Origin: Budorcas taxicolor
Taxonomy: Eukaryota; Chordata; Mammalia; Artiodactyla; Bovidae
Length of the DNA: 64,000 nucleotides
Reading direction: 5' to 3'
Assembly (NCBI RefSeq): GCF_023091745.1
Contig: NC_068910.1
Location: 132,325,170-132,389,169, forward strand
Made by a program: the position numbers and the translations under genes. Under the pieces are notes generated by a model, which saw nothing but the letters and a program-made list of their open reading frames with translations, was not told where the DNA came from and searched no databases. Shown here piece after piece: positions 24,327-33,649 of this stretch. How positions within the stretch are numbered: position 1 is the first letter of the stretch; the number at the start of each line of letters is the position of its first letter.

Positions 24327-24348
24327 CAATTAGCAAATACAATTAGCA
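24327..24348 (+). promoter_or_regulatory. Paired CAATTAGCA homeodomain-type motif
   Basis: The 9-mer caattagca occurs at 24327-24335 and again at 24340-24348, 13 bp apart. CAATTAG is a classical homeodomain (NKX6/LHX/DLX-like) recognition core. No transcription-factor occupancy can be inferred from sequence alone. Confidence 0.3.
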
Positions 24349-24964
24349 CTGAGGCAAAACAAGCAGACCCTCCCTGGCTACAAACTCAGAGCCAGCACCC
24401 CCACCCCAACCTACTGTTGCTGCTGGGGTTCACTATGGCCAGATCGCTCCTGTCCTGAAATGTGGGTGATGGGGAAAGTAACAGGGGTAGACGACCCCTG
24501 GTGTCATGCTGAAAGTGTGTGTCCTTCTCCACACCACCCAGCAAGCAGGGAGGTAGTGGCAGCCAGCAGGGCACACAGAGCAGACACGGTGACCCACCAC
24601 ACAGGCCTCTGGGCCAAGTTCCAGAGCGAGGTGGCAGCTCACCACAGGGCTCACCAGATGGCTGAGTGAGTGGGCAGCTAGGGCTTTCGAAAGGGAAGGG
24701 TGAAACTCCTTGGGGGCAGGGGAACTGACCACTCAAGTCTAGCCCCCAGGTTCATTATGGAAAGTAGGGGCACGTGCATCCAGGGTACTTCCCTGGGGAG
24801 CCAGAGGTCAAGGTGAGAAGGTCGATCGAGGCCCAGAATCAGAAATGCAAACAGCCACAGGAAGTCAGCCACGAACAAAGAATAAACAGGACAGAGCTGT
24901 GATGATTTCCTTTCAAAGTCAACACAAAGGCTTCCCTCAGCCCACCTCCATAACCCAGGCCAGC

Positions 24965-25055
24965 ACACACAATAGATACACACACACAAACACACACGTG
25001 CACACAAATGTTCACGCACATGCACACACATGCACATACATACTACAGCTTGCCC
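24965..25055 (+). repeat. Interrupted (CA)n microsatellite
   Basis: CA-rich text with repeated cacacacaaacacacacgtg and tgcacacacatgcacataca units. Confidence 0.85.
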
Positions 25056-25439
25056 ACATGACAGACAGACACCCACCCTTCAGCCACAGTAATCATTTCT
25101 TGGTCTGCTTCCCCACCCCCATCCAGCCCAAGTACGGACACTCACATGTGCTCATGGTCACAGAACATCACCCACGTAGCACAACTGCCATTCTGATCAC
25201 TGGAACAACTGGTGACAGTTGTGGGTTCAAACAGGCACAAAGGAGGAAATGCAGAAAATCACTGAGTTTCTTCAAAAGGGACAGAGGGAAGCAAGGAAGG
25301 AGCTGAAGACAGGTTGGGTAGGGATGGGTCAGCCCACACCACAAGCGCAACCTCTGACAGCTCTCCCAGGCTCACAGGGACCCACACGGGGTCAGAATCT
25401 TCTTCTCAGAAACTGTATCAGGTGGGTTTAATGCTGCTG
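25056..25439. other. Unassigned intronic DNA
   Basis: Nothing recognised. Confidence 0.45.
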
Positions 25440-25545
25440 CAGACTAATAATACCCCACATCTGAACAGGACTCTCTACTTTTCAAAGCACTCTTCTATCC
25501 ATTATCACTTCCTAGTAACACTGGACAAGCAGAGACACTCATCTC
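25440..25545 (+). repeat. MIR-type fragment
   Basis: Pattern ctacttttcaaagcactctt then ccattatcacttcctagtaa resembles the MIR 3' half; diverged. Confidence 0.4.
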
Positions 25546-25599
25546 CTTCGCCAAATGACTGTCCATCCCCATAAGACCCAAAGATGTTTTCTCCAAAAT

Positions 25600-25820
25600 A
25601 ATCTCTAATAGCTAAGCATATGTAATAGTTGTGTGAGCATACTTGTTTGTGTGTGAGTGCATGCAGAGGCTTTATGTACCAGAGTGGGAAACAGTCAAAC
25701 AAAAATGAGGTTGCCATGGCAACAGGCTCCGGCATCATTGCAGCCTATTAACACAAGTGAGGAATGTGTTTGGCAGATGCTTGAGTGTTATTTATGGTAT
25801 GGGTGTAGCAGAGGGACTTC
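25600..25820. promoter_or_regulatory. Non-repeat intronic element containing a perfect RFX X-box
   Basis: The segment shows no repeat landmark. It contains the palindrome GTTGCCATGGCAAC at 25710-25723, the ideal RFX-family X-box. About 40 bp downstream is gaggaatgtg, a TEAD-like core (GGAATG). RFX factors control ciliary genes and are active in neurons and islet cells, where ADCY5 is expressed. That this is an enhancer of ADCY5 is inference. Confidence 0.4.
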
Positions 25821-25827
25821 TAACAGG

Positions 25828-26100
25828 CTAAGAAGGAAAGAAAAAAAAAAAACAACCCATGACGCTCCTACTGTATCCCACCAAGGAGACGACAGTGAGA
25901 CGAGCACAGAAGGCGAGGCTGAGAGGCTGCAAAACAGGGAGTAAGAGACGGGGAAGCAGAAAAGCAGGCAGGCAGAGGAGAGGAGAGCAACAGGGGACTG
26001 GAGGAGGAGGAAAGTGAAAGGAAGTGAGAGAAAAAGAGCAGGGTGGGGGTGAATACCAGGGGAAGAGCTGGAGCAAGGGATACAGCAAAAGGAAGAAACA
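25828..26100 (+). repeat. Purine-rich tract
   Basis: Starts with an A-run at 25839-25850. After a short break around 25855-25890 it is strongly A/G-rich, such as gaggaggaggaaagtgaaag. The complementary Ser/Leu/Phe-rich open frames here reflect composition. Confidence 0.65.
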
Positions 26101-27654
26101 TCATCCCCCCGAAAGGGCTGCCCCACCTTGCCTCTCAGTTTCTTCTTGAGTAAAAACCATCAGGAGGCATCAGATAAGATACTAAATGTTTCTCCCTTCT
26201 AACTGAAGCGAAGCACAGAGCCCAAGACAGAAGAGGGACAGGGAAAGAATAAAATACTGAGATCAGATACTGATGTTGAAGATCTGAGCTGTGGGACAGC
26301 TGGCAAGGGGACCAGTCTCTCATGAGAACTGAAAAAATGCCAACAGATTCCTGAGGGCCTACTCTGTGTCCAAGGTCACAGAGGCAAATTCCCAAAGCCC
26401 CAGTATTAAAAACCACACACTGGTGGCCCATTTACCTGGATGTGTATCTTCATTAAAGATAAGAACAAGGCACCTAACGGAGGCCATTCTCCAACATCTG
26501 CCACTCTGGGGTAGCCTGAGGCAGAGGGTAATGCTTGATTGTCTCACTGATATTTCCCACCATCCAATAAGATTTGCTCAAGAAGCACAAAGTTTATATC
26601 AGACATAATTAGACAGGCAAATGAAATACAAACCAAAAAAAGATACAGTTTTGTCTTAAGTCAACTAGAAAGAATGCTTGCATTCTGATTATCATGGACC
26701 ATTTCTAACGAGCTCTGCTTTACTCAGCACAGCGGGTCACGAGAAGTTAAGTGCAAATATATGCAAGAGCCTACAGACAGGGGAAGGTCTGAAGACCACA
26801 ACTTGATAAAAGAAGCATGAGTGGGGAGGTGTGGAGCTGGGGAAAGAAGGGAGAGAGACTGGGCTGAGGAACTAGATGGGGAAGTCAGTCAGCCAACTCT
26901 GCTGGTGCAGTGGCATCTTCATGCTAAGATGGAGATGGACACCCCAGGTCCAGCACAGCCATCCTGGGATCTGACTCCAGTCTCCTAAAATCACACCTCG
27001 GATTGTCTAGGGCTGTAATCAGGCCCTGAGTCTCAACTCTGGTTTCAGTAAATACTCTGAATGATGCTCCATGTGGATGCCATGCCTGTCTTTCTGCAGA
27101 AAAGCCATACCCACCCAAGCAACCTGCCTCCCATTCAAGCCAGGAACAACCCTCAAAGATAAAATACTCATATGCTTGCTTGTGTCCCCAGCTCAAAACA
27201 CTTGGAGCCTTTATAAGCACTAACAATAGTAGTTAACTTTTTAAAAATCAGCTCTCAATAGGTTTTTCTCTTAAGTTTAAAGATGATCTCTAAAGATTTT
27301 TTTTCCTTCTGATCCCAGATCAGAAAAACTTCTTTAGCATCAACAACCCCAATTACTTCACTCATTGGAATATAAGCAGTTAAACAATTATGAAATCCCT
27401 ATATATTCTATACAGTGCTAGATAAGGCAGAGATGGTAGAGAAGGAAAAACACATACACCTCAGGAATTTTGCATCCAAGGGGCTTACACTGGATAGGGA
27501 GTAAAACCAGGGGCACTCGAGAATAAGTAAGTGCCCCACCCTGTGGCTCTGACTCTGTTGCTGGCCATGCAGAAGAGGGAGAGGCTGGCATGGCTGGAAT
27601 GGAAGGAGGGCTCCTTGCAGAGGTGAGGCTTGGCACAGAGGGGGTAGAACTGGA
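26101..27654. other. Unassigned intronic DNA with weak L2-like strings
   Basis: L2/MIR3-like fragments appear near 26330-26395 and 27410-27500. Nothing gene-like is seen; 26640-27300 looks unique. Confidence 0.4.
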
Positions 27655-27745
27655 AGGGGCATGCATTATCCTCTCATTTGCTAGACAAGGAACCTAGGGC
27701 CCAGAGGGGCTGCAGATCCCCTCCTTCCCAGTCACAGAGTGCCGT
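27655..27745 (-). repeat. MIR SINE fragment
   Basis: Shows tgctagacaaggaacctagg followed by cccagaggggctgcag and cccagtcacagag, in the order of the MIR complement. Confidence 0.5.
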
Positions 27746-28989
27746 GGGGGTACACCTAGAGCCCAGCACCATGAAGCCCACACTGGCACTATTTTGAGAA
27801 AGCCAGGGGGTACAGGAGAGCCCCTCAAGAAACACGCAGTCCTCAATAGGACTGAAGTCCGAGAAAAGGCACTAAAAGTGGGGAGGCAATGACCGGAATT
27901 CAGTTAGTTAAGAAGTTCTGTAGAGGAAGCAGATGCCCAGAGAGAGGTAGGGGGTACAGTAGGATCTGCGGTCAAGAGACTAGACTGCAGCAAGGGCCCG
28001 TTTGACTCTCACAGCCAAGCTGCAGCACAAGCAAGTAGGCTGAGCAGGGGCCAGTGGCCGAGGCCCACGGCGCCACAGACAAGGGCACTGCTAAGGGGAG
28101 AAGGTGTGCATGTCAGAAGAGCCAGTCTCATCAAGGTCACCATGGCAAGCATGCCTTCCTCTCATAAGTCTTCAGAGGAATCACCAGTTAACCAGGCAGA
28201 AGTTTTATTTCCTCCTGACCCCATCATTCGAGGCTCACCTAACTCATCCCAGGAGTGATAAAAAGCCCCTGCCACAAGTAATAACCAGGAGCACCCACAT
28301 GAAGGGGTCCTGACATATGACACTAGCTTTCTGCTCAGGCCAGGAGAGGACTGTCACCACCCACAAAGGTTGCTTCCATTTTTGCTTTAGGCAGCTTGTG
28401 GGCAGTTTCACAAAAGAAAGTGTCATTTGTCAGTCTTCCCTCAATCTCAGGTATATTTCCAGCTTTCAAACCCCCAGTCTCAGGCAACTGGCAGGGTTAC
28501 CCTTTCTTCTCCCTAAGACTAGGCAAGGAGTTCCTAGGGTTTCCCCTCATCAATCCTCCATCCAGGACTCAACTGACTCACAACATCCAGGACTCACTAC
28601 AAACTATCAGTGGCTCTCCCCAGGGAGAGGTTGGAGAGGGATTAGAGGGTTCCAGTCACTTCAGTAGGGGGCCATACATACAGGGACAGAAGCACAGAAA
28701 GAGGAGGGGACCTCTCCAAAGAATTTTTTCCTCCAACCCGCCTTCCTCATTAGCATCCCTACAACAATGGATAGGGTTTGGTGTGTCTTCTATCAGCAGG
28801 AACATTACATAGAAGAGCATCCTTTTTGTAAAGGAAGATGCTGGGGCTCAGAGTGGGGGGTCAGAGGCTAGAAGACACCACAGCTGACTGAGCCATGTCT
28901 CTCGGGATCTTCTCACCAGTTTAAAGGGTGAAGGTGGCTTGCCTCTCTTTGGAGTCAGGCCAAGGCCTGCACACCCTACTATCCAGTCC
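27746..28989. other. Unassigned proximal intron 1 DNA
   Basis: No gene, repeat or RNA is recognised in the 1.2 kb next to exon 1, apart from a CTCF-like motif at 28661-28672. Confidence 0.45.
28661..28672 (+). promoter_or_regulatory. CTCF-like core motif
   Basis: TCAGTAGGGGGC matches 11 of 12 positions of the CTCF core CCASYAGRKGGC. It lies about 340 bp inside intron 1 from the exon 1 donor. A single motif match is weak evidence for binding. Confidence 0.3.
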
Positions 28990-29007
28990 CTGTGCCCAGG
29001 TGGGCCC

Positions 29008-29014
29008 CTACCTG
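29008..29014 (-). other. ADCY5: Splice donor of ADCY5 exon 1
   Basis: Reading the minus strand gives CAG|GTAG. This agrees with the mammalian donor consensus at MAG|GT, and it falls exactly at the end of the conserved QFLLKQ segment. Splicing is in phase 0. Confidence 0.9.
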
Positions 29015-30139
29015 CTTGAGCAGGAACTGATCCTGGGCGTTGGTGCGCAGGGCGATGGCCAGGTGGAGGGCGGACAGGAGCACCCCGCTGAGTACCGCAG
29101 CCCGCATGCGCACGGGCAGGAGCGTGTAGATCGCATAGATGAAAAACACAGTCCACCAGATGCCCTCGGAGGCACTGCGCGGCTGGGGCAGCAGCAGGCC
29201 CACCACCTGGACGGCCAGCACCACGGCGATAAGCGCGTAGCAGGCCAGGCCCATGTGGTCCTGGTGGAAGGCGGCACGGTTGCAGAGCACGGCCATAACG
29301 AGGATCACACCCACGGCGGCCGCTAGGACGGCCAGATAGGGCAGCTGCAGCGGGGGCCGTGCCGCGTGGAAGGCCAACATGACTAGGCACACGAGCACCA
29401 GCACAGCCATGAGCATCGTGAGGCTGCTCTGGTTCAGACGGAAGAAGTAGCGCTGGTACAGCCGCTCCAGCTTGTCCGATGGGAACTTCTTCGAGCGGAA
29501 TATCTGCAGCAGTGCCAGGCAGCAGGCGCCCAGCGACAGCACCGCGCCAGGCCCCGCGCCCGAGCCTGCCGAGCTGCCCCCATCCCCGGACCCTTCGTCT
29601 TCCTCGACGGCGCCGGCCTCCAGATCTTCGGCGGCGCGGCCCTTGCCACGCCGCTCCTCCAGGCCTAGCTCCACCGAACGGGGGCGCACCTCCGTTCCTC
29701 CCGCTGCGGCGGCCGCAGCCGCCGAACCGCCGCCGCTGCCCGCAGGGGGCGCCCGGGTGCTGCCCCCGCCGGCCGCACCCCTCCGCTGCCGCCGGCTGCC
29801 GCGACCGCAGTCGTCGCCGCCGCGCTCCTGCCAGGCCGACTTGGAACGGAAGCTGAAGCCGAAGCCCCCGGCCAGGGGGTCATCGCCACTCAGCGGAGGA
29901 TCGTCTTCGTCGTCGCTGCGCCAGCGGCTGGCCAGGCGCTGTTGCTGCTGCGGGGTCACCGCCCCCCCAGGTCTCTTGGTGGAGCCGCGGGCCGAACCCC
30001 CGGGGGCTTGGGGGTAGCCATTGGCGCGGGAGTCAGCCTCTCCCCACGCGGAGCGGTGTTCCGGGCCTCCCCGGGACGCCGGCGCCGCCGCTGTCTGCGC
30101 CGCGTAGCCCGGGGGGCTCACGCTTTTGGAGCTGGACAT
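29012..30139 (-). CDS. ADCY5: ADCY5 exon 1 (N-terminal 376 residues of adenylyl cyclase type 5)
   Basis: Adenylyl cyclase 5 converts ATP to cAMP at the plasma membrane. The family is stimulated by Gs and, for types 5 and 6, inhibited by Gi and Ca2+; ADCY5 is prominent in striatum and heart. The translation begins MSSSKSVSPPGYAAQ and matches the mammalian ADCY5 N-terminus as I know it. Residues 1-235 are disordered and rich in Gly, Ser, Arg and acidic residues, with a Gln run (64-67), the SRWRSDDEDD stretch (71-80) and an Ala run (140-146). The family-conserved LLQIFRSKKFPSDKLERLYQ follows at 210-229. Hydrophobic segments at about 238-258, 266-286, 296-318, 325-342 and 346-366 are the first five helices of membrane domain 1; the sixth and both catalytic domains lie in later exons off the left edge. 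The exon ends after QFLLKQ, exactly 376 codons, at CAG|GTAGGG (intron starts at 29011, phase 0). The ATG at 30137-30139 is the first in frame after a TAG at 30596-30598 and has G at -3. ADCY6 is the only close alternative; the N-terminus argues for ADCY5. Confidence 0.97.
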
Positions 30140-30598
30140 CCCCCCCTCGGCCTCGTCGTCTTCTTCCTCCTCCCCCGGGGGCCGGGCCGGGGGTCTCCAA
30201 GGGGAAGGTGGACGGCCGAGCAGGGGGACCAGGCTGGGGTCACACGTCGGGGGCGGCCCGGGGCCCTGGGCAGTAGCGGGGCATCTTGGCACCCCCGTCC
30301 TGAGCGGAGAAGGAGGACAGCGGGAGAGCGAGCGGGAGGCAGGCACAGCCCCGAGGTGAGAAGTGGTTGAAAATCCGCGTCGGGAGCCCCAGGTCCGAGA
30401 GGGAGTTGGCTCCGAGCTGGGGCAGCGGGGACTGCTCGAGCTGCTGAGCCGCGCGCAGAGGGACGTCCGGACTCCTGGCTCGCGTCGAGCTCGACAAGGA
30501 CCGGAGTTGCAGACGAGGCGGGACGGAGAGGTGTCCTTGCGGGCGGCACCTCCCCGGGGCTTGCAATGCCCGGGCGCGGCACTCGCAGACTCTGCCTA
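30140..30598 (-). other. ADCY5: ADCY5 5' leader adjoining the start codon
   Basis: The reading frame stays open upstream of the ADCY5 ATG for 152 codons, back to an in-frame TAG at 30596-30598. It contains no in-frame ATG. The predicted extension is Pro/Arg/Ser-rich, with an acidic Glu/Asp stretch just before the start. The openness is most simply a result of high GC. The true 5' end of the mRNA cannot be read from sequence. Confidence 0.6.
30240..30284 (-). other. Upstream ORF of 14 codons in the ADCY5 leader
   Basis: The ATG at 30282-30284 reads 14 codons (MPRYCPGPRAAPDV) to a TGA at 30240-30242, ending 100 bp before the ADCY5 ATG. It is the only ATG on the minus strand between the main start and the in-frame TAG at 30598. 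It is out of frame with ADCY5 and has A at -3, a favourable context. It would be a translational regulator only if the transcript begins upstream of it, which is likely but not shown. Confidence 0.4.
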
Positions 30599-31689
30599 AG
30601 CGGAGACCAGCGGCACGCGCGGCGAGGAGGCAGCTAGGGCGGCTCGGCAGGGGTCCCGGCGTGGAGACGAAGCGGGCGCACTTCCCTCGCGGCGGACTGG
30701 GAGCGACTGGGAGGTGCGGGCGCCAGCCAGCATTATTTTCTTACGAGGGGTGGGGAGGTGGGATGGGGGGGTGGAGAGGACGGGGGAGGGGGCGGCGGGC
30801 GGAGCAACAGCTCCAGAGCCCTGCGGGGAGGGTCCTGGAGCCCAAGGGGGCCGTCGCCCGCATCCCCCACCACCTCCCGCGGCGAGAGTGGGAGCTTGGC
30901 CCCGGCCAAAGCCGAGCCCAGCCTTCAGCGGGTCCGCGCAGGGGGCGGGGGCGAGGACCGGCTCCTGCAGCGCGGCCCTTCCCCTCTCGCCTCCCCCTTC
31001 CCCCAAAACGGAGCGGGGCTGGCCCGGACCCGCCGGCCCAGGAGGGCTGTCGTGCCGACTCCTCAAGCCCCAGGCTCCTCGCCGCCGGCTGCGGGCCCAC
31101 CGCGGCCGGGCGCAGAAGGACTAGGCTGAGGGCGGAATCCGGCGCAGCGCCGCCGCCGTTCCGCCCCAACGCAGGCGGGCTTCTCCCAAGGAGCACGGCA
31201 TCCAGAGATCGAGAGCCGGGACTCAGATGCAGCCAGACGAGAGGGGCCGGCCCGAGAGCCGCTGCTGCGCCCCGGGGGCGCTCCGGGGAGAGCCGTGGGA
31301 GCCGGGCTCGCGGCGCGCCATGCACGCCTCGGGCCCTGCGCTGCTCCGGCCGCTCGCGCCGCTCCTCCCTTCTCGCCCGCTTGCCGCCGCCGCCGCCGCC
31401 GGAGCGCCCTCCGCATCCCCTCCTCCCGCCGCCTCCCCGCCCCCCGCGCCGCTCGGGCCTCGGCTCACAGCGGAGCGCGGCCGCCTCCGCCCCCGACCCC
31501 GCCGCGGCCCCCGCCTCGGCGCCCCGCCGGCATCCTCAGGCCCGGCCTCGTGAGCTGCCCTTTACCGTGAGGGCCCTGGCTCCCCTTCCTCACCTAAAAT
31601 TCTCTCTGCGCCCCCTCCCTCTCTGGCGCCTGGAGCCGCATCCAGCCCGCGGTCCCTTCGCCCGACCTGGGTGGCATGCGATCCTCCCT
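30599..31689. other. GC-rich DNA upstream of ADCY5 exon 1 (leader and/or promoter)
   Basis: Extremely GC-rich with many CpG, GC boxes and plus-strand G-runs at 30747-30771 and 30782-30801. Long open frames occur on both strands here, up to 352 codons, but they are low-complexity Pro/Arg/Ala text caused by the lack of stops in GC-rich DNA. Confidence 0.6.
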
Positions 31690-31870
31690 CGCCCCTTGCT
31701 TGGGTTCCAGCGCCCCTAGTCCTAGCTCCCCTCTTTTGTATCCCCCTTTAATCCCCCATCCCCCCATTCAACCCAACTTCAGCCCCCGCGCTGCGCCCCC
31801 CTTCCCTGGCCCGGCTCGATTGGCCGCTTCCTGAGCTGTCAGACTTGAGTCCGGCGCTCTTATTGGGCGA
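31690..31870 (-). promoter_or_regulatory. ADCY5: Possible ADCY5 core promoter with two CCAAT boxes
   Basis: Two CCAAT boxes lie on the minus strand at 31862-31866 and 31819-31823, 43 bp apart, in the upstream part of the CpG island. About 80 bp further downstream in the ADCY5 direction is a weak TATA-like ATACAAAAG (about 31733-31741). CCAAT boxes usually sit 60-120 bp upstream of a start site, so initiation near 31700 is plausible. This would imply a leader of about 1.5 kb. Initiation closer to the ATG within the island is equally possible. Confidence 0.35.
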
Positions 31871-31960
31871 TTCCCTGGCCGGGCGGCCGTGCCAAAGGAG
31901 GGCGCACCGGGCCGGGGGCGCCCAGGCAGCGACTGCCGCAGGGAGCCGAAGACCAGAGTC

Positions 31961-32154
31961 CCTGGAGGGCCAGAGGGGCCCAAGAGCCAGACCCGGAAAT
32001 GGACGGAGAGATGGAGAGACTGAGGATCTCTGAAGCCCAGGAAGACAGTTACGGGAAAGATGGAGATACAGTTGGTGAGGCCGATGCAACCAGGGCTGGG
32101 CGGACAGGAATGCTTTGGTGGATAGTTAAACCGAGCAAGAACCCCGCAGACAGC
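31961..32154. other. Edge of CpG island
   Basis: CpG falls off here; no motif recognised. Confidence 0.4.
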
Positions 32155-32345
32155 ATTACGAACACCTGGCGTTTGTGAAGAGCTCTCTTTGCTCGTTCAT
32201 ATGTTGTTGTTGTTATTATTATTATTATTGAAATCTCATTTGATTCCCCTCAATAACCCTGGGTTGTGACAGGGAACAGTGCCCAGGTGATTATTCCCAG
32301 TTTACAGGTGCAGAAACTAGAGCTTCAGAGCTTTATTTGCACAGT
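32155..32345 (-). repeat. MIR SINE with internal (TTG)n(TTA)n microsatellite
   Basis: MIR landmarks ctcatttgattcccctcaat and cagtttacaggtgcagaaac enclose or follow a simple run at 32203-32229 (tgttgttgttattattatta). It is the nearest repeat upstream of the ADCY5 promoter. Confidence 0.65.
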
Positions 32346-32884
32346 TCTCTTGACTTGCAACGGAAAGATCTTTAGTCAGCTCCAGGCTGGTTCCTTACCT
32401 AGCAAGGTGTTTTCAGGAAGGATAGGCACCAGAGCAAGGTGGAGATGCCGCGCTGGAGGGGGACCAGATGCTCCTACACAGCGATTAAGAGGCAGGCGTG
32501 GAGAGGAATTTTCTTTGGGTTAAAGGACCTAGGCCTGTGGAATGAGGTACCTATCCAATTCTTCTTCCCCCAAGCAGTCCTGCTGGAAGTTCCTGCAGCC
32601 TAAACTCTGGACCGGTGGGGAACAGTCACCTCTAATCCCGGGAGGGAGAAACAACCTTCACTTTCTTCCTCCAGCTCTCCCTGTGGAGTTTCTGACAAAG
32701 AGACTAGAGGCCTGGGTGAGCCTCCTGTCCTTTCTCTATTGGTCATCTCTTTGGAAATTGGAAGATAAACCTTCCCAGAGTTGCAAATTGGGAGGAGAAC
32801 CATTCCAAGAGATCTGAATAAACTAACCCTAGAGTATTCCAGCATTTGAGTAATCAATCCCTGATTAGCGAAGTCTTAAAAAGC
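32346..32884. other. Unassigned intergenic DNA
   Basis: Nothing recognised. Confidence 0.45.
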
Positions 32885-32970
32885 CTGAAGCCTGAATTTA
32901 GCCAACAAACATTCATAGAGCACCCTCTATGTGCAAAGCACTGTGCTAGGTGCTTCAGGGATGGAGAGGT
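32885..32970 (+). repeat. L2/MIR3-type fragment
   Basis: Classic mammal-wide string: caacaaacattcatagagca, then tgtgcaaagcactgtgctag and gtgctt. Confidence 0.6.
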
Positions 32971-33101
32971 TACCCACCTCTGGTTACAGTCAGGGAGGGA
33001 GAGCAGCTAGATGCTAACTCCAGTTCAGAACACAATTCAATCAGTGTTCAACAGAGGACCAGAGTGTTTTGGGGGGTTGGAGAGACAAAGCTTTAATTCC
33101 T

Positions 33102-33128
33102 ACTGAAGCGATTTAGCAGCAGCAGCAG
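33102..33128 (+). repeat. Isolated Bov-A2 3' end scrap
   Basis: The string actgaagcgatttagcagca plus (gca)n matches only the last 27 bases of Bov-A2. The rest of the element is absent. Confidence 0.7.
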
Positions 33129-33649
33129 GCACCTAAAAGAGGTTGAATCTGGAGCCAGCAGAATAGGAGTCAAGAGGAAAAGAGAATGGACTGATATTAA
33201 GCCACAAAAATATGTCTGTGAATCTTATTGTCATATAACCCTTTGGAGGAAAATGTCATTTTCCCCACTATAGATACGAGAAAACCAAAACAGAGAATCG
33301 AAGTTTGCCCAGTTTGTAGCAGAATGGAACCTAGGTTCAGTCTACTTGTACTCTACCACACAGCCATGTAGCAAATATGATAAGAACACCCAGACTGGCA
33401 GCTGCATGGACAGAAACCAGATGACCTGAGGTATTAAGGTGGTTGGGTTCCATCTTTGATCTCCATCTCATTCCCTAAGCTCTCCCTAGGTCATTCCTTT
33501 CCATTTTATTCACAAATTTTATATAACCATCATCTTATAACAAAAGCTATGAAGGATTAAATGTGGGGAAAATAGAAAAAAGAAAGACAAAAGAAAGCAC
33601 TTATAAATTACAGCACCTAGCAAGAACCATTAACATCTTAATTTTTCTC
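33129..33649. other. Unassigned intergenic DNA
   Basis: No gene; locally A-rich from 33540, possibly the start of the L1 relic that follows. Confidence 0.4.

Larger units (their letters stand above)
1..29011 (-). other. ADCY5: ADCY5 intron 1, 5' part (continues beyond the window)
   Basis: The donor dinucleotide GT lies at 29010-29011 on the minus strand, directly after the exon's last CAG codon. No exon-like segment matching the next part of ADCY5 (the sixth helix and the C1a cyclase domain) was found to the left, so at least 29 kb of intron is present. ADCY5 intron 1 is known to be very long in mammals. The content is repeats plus unassigned unique DNA, itemised below. Confidence 0.9.
28990..31960. 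promoter_or_regulatory. CpG island over ADCY5 exon 1, leader and promoter
   Basis: CpG dinucleotides are dense and the base composition is extremely GC-rich from the exon 1 donor to about 31960. Outside these limits CpG is strongly depleted, as in the rest of the window. Several GC-box (GGGCGG-like) motifs occur, for example around 30788-30806. An island covering the first exon and reaching about 1.8 kb upstream of the ATG is typical of a developmentally regulated mammalian promoter. Confidence 0.9.

Noticed and set aside
29102..29113. NRF1-like site CCGCATGCGCAC inside exon 1
   Set aside because: It lies within conserved coding sequence for VRMRAA, which alone explains it. There is no separate evidence of binding.
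28979..30346. N-terminal extension of the ADCY5 frame beginning at 30346
   Set aside because: The codon at 30344-30346 is GTG, not ATG. No ATG exists in this frame before 30139, and mammalian ADCY5 proteins are known to begin at the MSSSKS-type or MSGSKS-type start. The last ten codons of this open frame run into intron 1 past the donor.
30661..31719. Open frame of 352 codons on the plus strand opposite the ADCY5 leader
   Set aside because: It is Pro/Arg/Ala/Ser-rich text in a CpG island where stops are scarce. Other frames on both strands are equally open. It has no domain or similarity I can recognise.
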